Origin: Burkholderiaceae bacterium
GTDB lineage: Bacteria; Pseudomonadota; Gammaproteobacteria; Burkholderiales; Burkholderiaceae
Length of the DNA stretch: 10,035 bases
Assembly: GCA_021166835.1 (NCBI GenBank)
Contig: JAJPEN010000049.1
Span: 1 to 10,035 of the forward strand
Reading direction: 5' to 3'
Positions 6,643 through 10,035 of the stretch are shown in pieces (positions within the stretch are counted from its first letter, which is position 1; the number at the start of each line of letters is the position of its first letter). The notes under the pieces were generated by a model, which ran no database searches, was not told the DNA's origin, and saw only the letters and a program-made list of their open reading frames with translations. The translations under genes and the position numbers were made by a program.

Positions 6643-6864
6643 ATGGAATCGGTCCAGAACCCTGATCCGCGGTTCCACGTCGATCGCCTCGCGGGGCAGA
6701 TCGACGAGCTGGTTCGCCATCTTCGCGACGACGCGAACCAGGTCGTCGAACCGAAGGCGCAGGCGCTGTTCGAGACGTCGGCCGAAGTGCTGATCGGCCT
6801 GCGCACGGCGCTTTCGCACTACCGGCAGGGCAGCGAGCCGGCGATGCGGCCGACCGGGCGGTAG
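6643..6864 (+). CDS. Small conserved-looking protein of unknown function
   Basis: A 73-residue protein with a good ribosome site (AAGGAAG ending five bases before the ATG) follows oxyR after 34 bases and precedes a strong hairpin, so it is probably a real gene at the end of the oxyR transcript. The sequence is mostly amphipathic helix, with DRLAGQIDELVRHLRDDAN near residues 14-32 and LFETSAEVLIGLRTALSHY near residues 43-61, then a short polar tail. It has no cysteines, no membrane segment and no signal peptide. It resembles, from memory, short uncharacterised betaproteobacterial proteins. I do not recognise a function. Confidence 0.72.
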   Translation: MESVQNPDPRFHVDRLAGQIDELVRHLRDDANQVVEPKAQALFETSAEVLIGLRTALSHYRQGSEPAMRPTGR

Positions 6865-6880
6865 TAGACGTACTGCGACG

Positions 6881-6906
6881 GCCGCCGTGCGAGGGCGCAC
6901 GGCGGC
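6881..6906 (+). terminator. Strong hairpin after the oxyR-small gene unit
   Basis: GCCGCCGTGCG (6881-6891) and CGCACGGCGGC (6896-6906) are perfectly complementary arms of 11 bases around an AGGG loop, 16 bases after the stop of the 73-residue gene. This is the longest perfect stem noticed in the window. No T-tract follows, so it is either a U-less terminator or a 3'-end stabiliser. The right arm can also pair with 6910-6914 as an alternative, weaker stem. Confidence 0.55.
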
Positions 6907-6969
6907 TGCGCCGCGCGTCTCGTTTCGCCGGCGGCTGCCGGCAAGGGCGGTGTCGTACCATTTCGTGCG

Positions 6970-8196
6970 ATGCCGCTCGAAGCCCCGATCCGTCCTCCGA
7001 CCCGCTGGCGCGGCCTGCTGCGGGATTCCGGCACCGTCTACGCGGTCAACGGGCTGATCGGCTTCATCTTCGCGGCCACCGGGCCGGTGGCGGTGATCCT
7101 GTCCGTGGGCCTGCGCGGCGGCCTGTCGGAGTCGGACCTCGCGTCGTGGATCTTCGGCGCGTTCTTCCTGAACGGGCTGATCACGCTGCTCTTCTGCTGG
7201 CTGTACCGGCAGCCGCTGGCGTTCTTCTGGACGATCCCGGGCACGGTGCTCGTCGGACCCGCGCTCGATCACCTGAGCTTTGCGCAGGTGATCGGCGCCT
7301 TCGTCGCCTCGGGCGTCGTGATGCTGCTGCTGGGCCTGAGCGGCTGGGTGCGGCGCGCGATGGCGGCGGTGCCGATGCCGATCGTGATGGGGATGGTCGC
7401 CGGCGTCTTCCTGCGCTTCGGCATCGACCTCGTGCGCTCGCTGCACGAGGACGCCGCGATCGCCGCGCCGATGGTGATCGCCTTCCTGCTGCTCAATGCG
7501 TCGCCGCGGCTGGGCCGGCGCCTGCCGCCGATGCTCGGCGCGCTCGTCGTCGGCGCGCTCGCCGTCGCGTTGTCGGGCCGCTTCGCGCCCGAGCTGTCGG
7601 CGGCGAGCGTGCTTGCCCACCCGAACCTGTACGCGCCCGAGTGGTCGCTGCAGGCGATGGTCGAGCTGGTGCTGCCGCTGGTCGTCACCGTGCTCGTCGT
7701 GCAGAACGGGCAGGGGGTCGCGGTGCTGCAGGCGGCGGGGCATGCGGCGCCGATCAACGCGGTGACCTTCGCCTGCGGCGCCACCTCGATCGTCACCGCC
7801 TTCGTCGGCACCGTTTCCACCTGTCTCACCGGGCCGACCAACGCCATCATCTCGTCGGCCGGCGAACGCGAGCGTCACTACACGGGCGGGATCGTCGTCG
7901 GCGCGCTCGCGCTCGCCTTCGGGCTGCTGTCGCCGTTCTTCACGCGGCTGATGCTGGCGACGCCGCCGGCGTTCATCGCGACGCTGGCGGGGCTGGCGAT
8001 GCTGCGCGTGCTGCAGGTGGCCTTCGTCACCTCCTTCGGCGGGCGCTTCACGCTCGGCGCGCTGGTCACCTTCCTCGTCACGGTCACCGACCTGGCGATC
8101 TTCAACGTCGGTGCGGCGTTCTGGGGGCTGGTGGCGGGGGTGGTCGTTTCACTGATGCTCGAGCGGGCGGATTTTGCGGTGCTCGGCGCGCGGTAG
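6970..8196 (+). CDS. benE: Benzoate/H+ symporter, BenE family
   Basis: This 408-residue integral membrane protein has about 11-12 hydrophobic segments and fits the BenE family of proton-coupled benzoate importers. Recognisable family blocks are YAVNGLIGFIFAATGPVA (residues 24-41), FFWTIPGTVLVGPAL (85-99), GMVAGVFLRFG (141-151), VVQNGQGVAVLQAAG around residue 243 and CLTGPTNAI around residue 280. It would sit in the inner membrane and import benzoate or a related aromatic acid. Neighbouring ben or cat catabolic genes are not in the window, but an aromatic-type aldehyde dehydrogenase lies beyond the accessory insert. The ATG at 6970 has no clear ribosome site; a GCCGGC inverted repeat (6927-6942) lies just upstream. 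Substrate is inferred from family. Confidence 0.88.
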   Translation: MPLEAPIRPPTRWRGLLRDSGTVYAVNGLIGFIFAATGPVAVILSVGLRGGLSESDLASWIFGAFFLNGLITLLFCWLYRQPLAFFWTIPGTVLVGPALDHLSFAQVIGAFVASGVVMLLLGLSGWVRRAMAAVPMPIVMGMVAGVFLRFGIDLVRSLHEDAAIAAPMVIAFLLLNASPRLGRRLPPMLGALVVGALAVALSGRFAPELSAASVLAHPNLYAPEWSLQAMVELVLPLVVTVLVVQNGQGVAVLQAAGHAAPINAVTFACGATSIVTAFVGTVSTCLTGPTNAIISSAGERERHYTGGIVVGALALAFGLLSPFFTRLMLATPPAFIATLAGLAMLRVLQVAFVTSFGGRFTLGALVTFLVTVTDLAIFNVGAAFWGLVAGVVVSLMLERADFAVLGAR

Positions 8197-8244
8197 GGTC
8201 GGCAACCGGGGCGCGGCCGTCAGGGCCTTCGACACAGGTAGACG

Positions 8245-8265
8245 CGCTGCGAAGCGCAGCGTTTT
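8245..8265 (+). terminator. Rho-independent terminator of benE
   Basis: CGCTGCG (8245-8251) and CGCAGCG (8255-8261) form a seven-pair stem with an AAG loop, followed at once by TTTT (8262-8265). It starts 48 bases after the benE stop and is the only hairpin noticed here with a T-run. A second inverted repeat, TTTCCGC with GCGGAAA (8263-8277), overlaps its tail. Confidence 0.6.
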
Positions 8266-8368
8266 CCGCTGCGGAAACCGTTGCGCGCGCTGAAACGCCG
8301 CATTCCGCAGCATGGCGCTTCAACTGCGCTACGCAGCCGAGCTGGTCCGACGATCGTGTGCTTCGCTC

Positions 8369-9085
8369 TCACCTCTCACCGCCCGCCAGGGCGCGCTTCG
8401 CTTCGATCGCATCCGCCATCGGCTCGGTGCCGCGGCGGCTCTCCGGACCGTCCGTCCCCACCCGCAGCGGCTCGGCCAGCAGCCTGCCCAGCAGCAGCTC
8501 TTCCAGCGCTTCGCCCTGGTGGTTGAAGCGGAACACGCACTCCTGCAGATGCAGCCCGAAGACGTGGCGGGCCACACCGTTGAAGCGGCGCAGGCGCGCC
8601 TTCGCGAAGCGGCGGAAGCGCAACACGGGGTCGCCGCCGGACATTTCGTCGACCGGCGGCACGAGCCAGCGATGATGATCCAGGCCGATGTCGATGACGG
8701 CATCGGGGCACGACGACAGGCTGTCCGGCGAGCCGATGCATGAGCCGCCCATACGAGCCGCATACGGCTGTGACCACGAGAGCAGCGCGGCACGGATCCT
8801 GCCGTCGATCCAGCGCACGCCGACCGCCGTCCATTGCGTGACGCTGCCGGACTCCGTCCCGCGCAACGCCGCCGCCACGCCTCCGTCCGCACGCAGTTCG
8901 TCCCGCGCGATCCGCTCGCGCAGGCGCCGGTACAGATCGTTGACCGCGCGCACGCTCATGCCGACCTGCGCCGCACACTGGCGCGCGGTCAGATCTGCGG
9001 CAAAACAGCGCACGAACAGCACGAAGCGCCGTTCGCTGATGCGCGCATGAACGTAGTAGCGGTTGTAGCGGCGTTTTCTCCTCAT
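8369..9085 (-). pseudogene. IS1595/ISXO2-like transposase relic
   Basis: The 238-residue frame from ATG 9083-9085 matches IS1595 (ISXO2-like) transposases at both ends. The N-terminus (RRKRRYNRYYVHARISERRF and CFAADLTARQCAA...MSVRAVNDLYRRLRERI, residues 2-59) is the helix-turn-helix block. The C-terminus (FAKARLRRFNGVARHVFGLHLQECVFRFNHQ, residues 160-190) is the family's closing block. The middle, residues 63-155, is shorter than expected. It lacks the usual first-acid motif (LDESYFG-like), the second (SDGW-like) and the NGIESFW-like motif carrying the third acid. It should therefore be unable to transpose. The frame is nevertheless open throughout, though in such GC-rich DNA open frames are weak evidence. 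The frame extends to a TTG at 9173-9175, but no usable ribosome site was found. No terminal inverted repeats or target duplication were seen. Confidence 0.62.
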
Positions 9086-9215
9086 GAGAAGGAAACTGCC
9101 CGCCGCCGCCGCGCACATCCTCCAAATGGGGGGGTGCCGTGGTTTCGTATGGAGAATCAGCAAGCTGGGCTTCAACGTTAGTTCGCCCTGGGGCTCGCTC
9201 TACCGGTGTGTTGCG

Positions 9216-9235
9216 TTGTAGTTACAATGTAGTTA
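9216..9235. promoter_or_regulatory. Probable brnTA promoter-operator
   Basis: TTGTA (9216-9220) and TACAA (9223-9227) form a perfect short palindrome around GT. TGTAGTTA occurs twice, at 9217-9224 and 9228-9235, exactly 11 bases apart. The arm overlaps TACAAT (9223-9228), a five-of-six -10 match just before brnT; no good -35 is seen. Such tandem short repeats are typical operators for ribbon-helix-helix antitoxins, so repression by BrnA is likely. Confidence 0.45.
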
Positions 9236-9238
9236 TCG

Positions 9239-9529
9239 TTGTCGAATGAGCACGTCAGGTTCGAGTGGGACGAAGCCAAGGCGGCGGCCAACGCGAAGAA
9301 GCACGGCGTGACGTTCGAAGAGGCGCGCTCGGTCTTCTTCGACGACCGAGCGCGGTTGATCGACGATCCCAATCACTCCGAAGACGAGGAGCGCTTCATC
9401 CTGTTGGGCCTGAGCGGCACGCTACGGTTGCTCGTCTTCTGTCATTGCTACCGCAGCAAAGGCAACCTCATTCGTATCATTTCGGCGCGCAAGGCGACGG
9501 CGCGTGAATCAAGGTCTTACCCGCAGTAG
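9239..9529 (+). CDS. brnT: BrnT family toxin (type II toxin-antitoxin)
   Basis: The 96-residue protein shows the BrnT pattern: FEWDEAKAAANAKKHGVTFE near residues 8-27, a D-rich turn (DDPNHSEDEERF, about residues 42-53) and the closing block IRIISARKATARESRSY near residues 78-94. BrnT toxins have a RelE-like fold and act as ribonucleases that halt translation, held inactive by BrnA. No ATG exists in frame near the start: the codon before (9230-9232) region is a stop, so initiation is probably at TTG 9239-9241. A nearby ATG at 9246 is in another frame. The gene is followed after seven bases by the antitoxin, the toxin-first order usual for BrnTA. Base composition is less GC-rich than in the flanking metabolic genes, consistent with acquisition by transfer. 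Confidence 0.9.
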   Translation: MSNEHVRFEWDEAKAAANAKKHGVTFEEARSVFFDDRARLIDDPNHSEDEERFILLGLSGTLRLLVFCHCYRSKGNLIRIISARKATARESRSYPQ

Positions 9530-9536
9530 GTGCAGC

Positions 9537-9770
9537 ATGCGCAAGGAATACGATTTCTCGAAATCTCGCAAGAACCCCTACGCATCGCAGTTGAAGAAGC
9601 AGATCACCATCCGGCTCGACGAAGATGCGATCGAATACTTCAAAGGGATCTCCGAAGAGGTCGGGATTCCCTATCAAAGCCTGATCAATCTGTACCTGCG
9701 TGACTGTGTTGCGTCAAACCGAAAACTCAGCCTGAGCTGGAAGAAGCGGGCGGAGCGGGAACCGGGCTGA
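9537..9770 (+). CDS. brnA: BrnA/CopG-like antitoxin
   Basis: The 77-residue protein pairs with the BrnT toxin upstream. It has a basic N-terminal region (MRKEYDFSKSRKNPYASQLKK) and a ribbon-helix-helix DNA-binding motif: strand QITIRLDEDA around residues 22-31, helix EYFKGISEEVG, then IPYQSLINLYLRD around residues 44-56. It should bind and neutralise BrnT and repress the operon through the repeats at 9216-9235. The ATG at 9537 is chosen: it lies seven bases after the toxin stop with AGGTG (9528-9532) as ribosome site. A GTG at 9504 in the same frame would add 11 residues and overlap the toxin gene, and is less likely. Lower GC than the neighbours. Confidence 0.88.
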   Translation: MRKEYDFSKSRKNPYASQLKKQITIRLDEDAIEYFKGISEEVGIPYQSLINLYLRDCVASNRKLSLSWKKRAEREPG

Positions 9771-9784
9771 TCTGTTGCAGCGGA

Positions 9785-9800
9785 CGCCCGCAAGCGGGCG
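9785..9800. terminator. Hairpin between brnA and aldehyde dehydrogenase ends
   Basis: CGCCCG (9785-9790) and CGGGCG (9795-9800) pair around a CAAG loop in the 50-base gap between two convergent genes. No T-tract lies on either side. It may serve as a weak bidirectional terminator. Confidence 0.35.
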
Positions 9801-9820
9801 CCGCCGAACGCCGACGTTGG

Positions 9821-10035
9821 CTAGAACGGATACTGCCGCTCCCCCGTCTGCACGGTGATCCACCGCAGCTCGGTGAACTCGCGGATGCCCGCCCCGCCGC
9901 CGAAGCGCCCCCAGCCGCTGCCCTTGACGCCGCCGAAGGGCATCTGCGCCTCGTCGTGCACGGTGGGCCCGTTCACGTGGCAGATGCCCGACTCGATGCG
10001 CTGCGCGACCTGGATCGCGCGCGCCACGTCGCGTC
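9821..10035 (-). CDS. NAD-dependent aromatic aldehyde dehydrogenase, C-terminal part
   Basis: Only about 70 C-terminal residues are in the window; the gene enters from the right edge on the minus strand and stops at TAG (9821-9823). The text includes ICHVNGPTVHDEAQMPFGGV, then KGSGWGRFGG and IREFTELRWITVQ. MPFGGVKGSGWGRFGG is the aldehyde dehydrogenase C-terminal signature, and the CHVNGPTVHDEAQ wording is that of the vanillin, benzaldehyde and salicylaldehyde dehydrogenase group, which oxidise aromatic aldehydes to acids with NAD(P)+. The catalytic cysteine and glutamate lie outside the window. It converges on brnA. With the benzoate transporter on the other side of the accessory stretch, it hints at aromatic-compound use. 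The exact substrate is not determinable. Confidence 0.88.
   Translation of the reverse strand, partial: RDVARAIQVAQRIESGICHVNGPTVHDEAQMPFGGVKGSGWGRFGGGAGIREFTELRWITVQTGERQYPF

Noticed and set aside
6382..7878. Very long open frame on the minus strand across oxyR, the small gene and benE
   Set aside because: It is antisense to three recognised genes and its translation is low-complexity arginine/alanine/glutamine-rich text without a domain, as expected for a shadow frame in GC-rich DNA.
7146..8675. Long plus-strand open frame overlapping benE and the transposase region
   Set aside because: It is a shifted frame of benE, arginine-rich, with no recognisable motif; the BenE frame accounts for the sequence.
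8197..9238. Terminal inverted repeats or target-site duplication for an intact insertion sequence
   Set aside because: Comparing the flanks of the transposase frame by eye gave no matching terminal repeats, so a complete element was not called; the G-run near 9126 is in the wrong orientation to be the right end.
9504..9536. GTG start giving BrnA 11 extra residues and overlapping brnT
   Set aside because: The ATG at 9537 has its own ribosome site (AGGTG) and a normal seven-base gap, and the extra residues have no family support.
9165..9820. Integron-cassette-like boundaries (CGTTAG near 9178 and GTTGGC near 9815) around brnTA
   Set aside because: Neither matches the GTTRRRY core, and no complementary RYYYAAC box or attC fold could be found; the likeness is short enough to be chance.

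Overview
The window is very GC-rich, densely coded DNA. Its gene content points to a betaproteobacterium, probably of the Burkholderiales: a Pseudomonas-like two-gene rubredoxin system, an OxyR with the classic cysteine pair, NnrU, BenE, and a vanillin/benzaldehyde-type aldehyde dehydrogenase. This placement is inferred from gene families and base composition; there is no rRNA or other marker. No tRNA, rRNA or CRISPR array was seen.

Left part (1-3585). Three minus-strand genes probably form one transcript: a beta-class carbonic anhydrase, a D-amino-acid dehydrogenase (DadA type), and an MBL-fold metallo-hydrolase that runs off the left edge. The last two overlap by an ATGA. A divergent NnrU-family membrane protein starts 82 bases from the carbonic anhydrase.

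Central part (3638-6864). This is the most coherent block. On the minus strand lie a rubrerythrin without its usual C-terminal rubredoxin domain, a stand-alone 56-residue rubredoxin, and a rubredoxin-NAD(+) reductase. Together they can form a complete NAD(P)H to reductase to rubredoxin to rubrerythrin peroxide-reducing chain. Divergent from rubrerythrin is an OxyR-family regulator that keeps both redox cysteines. The 121-base gap between them is AT-rich and holds a perfect TATAAT and two dyads with LysR-type T-N11-A geometry, centred 31 bases apart. A 73-residue protein of unknown function follows oxyR, then a strong hairpin.

Right part (6970-10035). A BenE-family benzoate transporter is followed by an intrinsic terminator. 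Next comes an accessory stretch: an IS1595/ISXO2-like transposase relic that has lost recognisable catalytic residues, and a BrnT-BrnA type II toxin-antitoxin pair with a likely operator in front. The window closes with the C-terminal end of an aromatic-type aldehyde dehydrogenase on the minus strand. The transporter and the dehydrogenase suggest aromatic-compound metabolism on both sides of the accessory insert.
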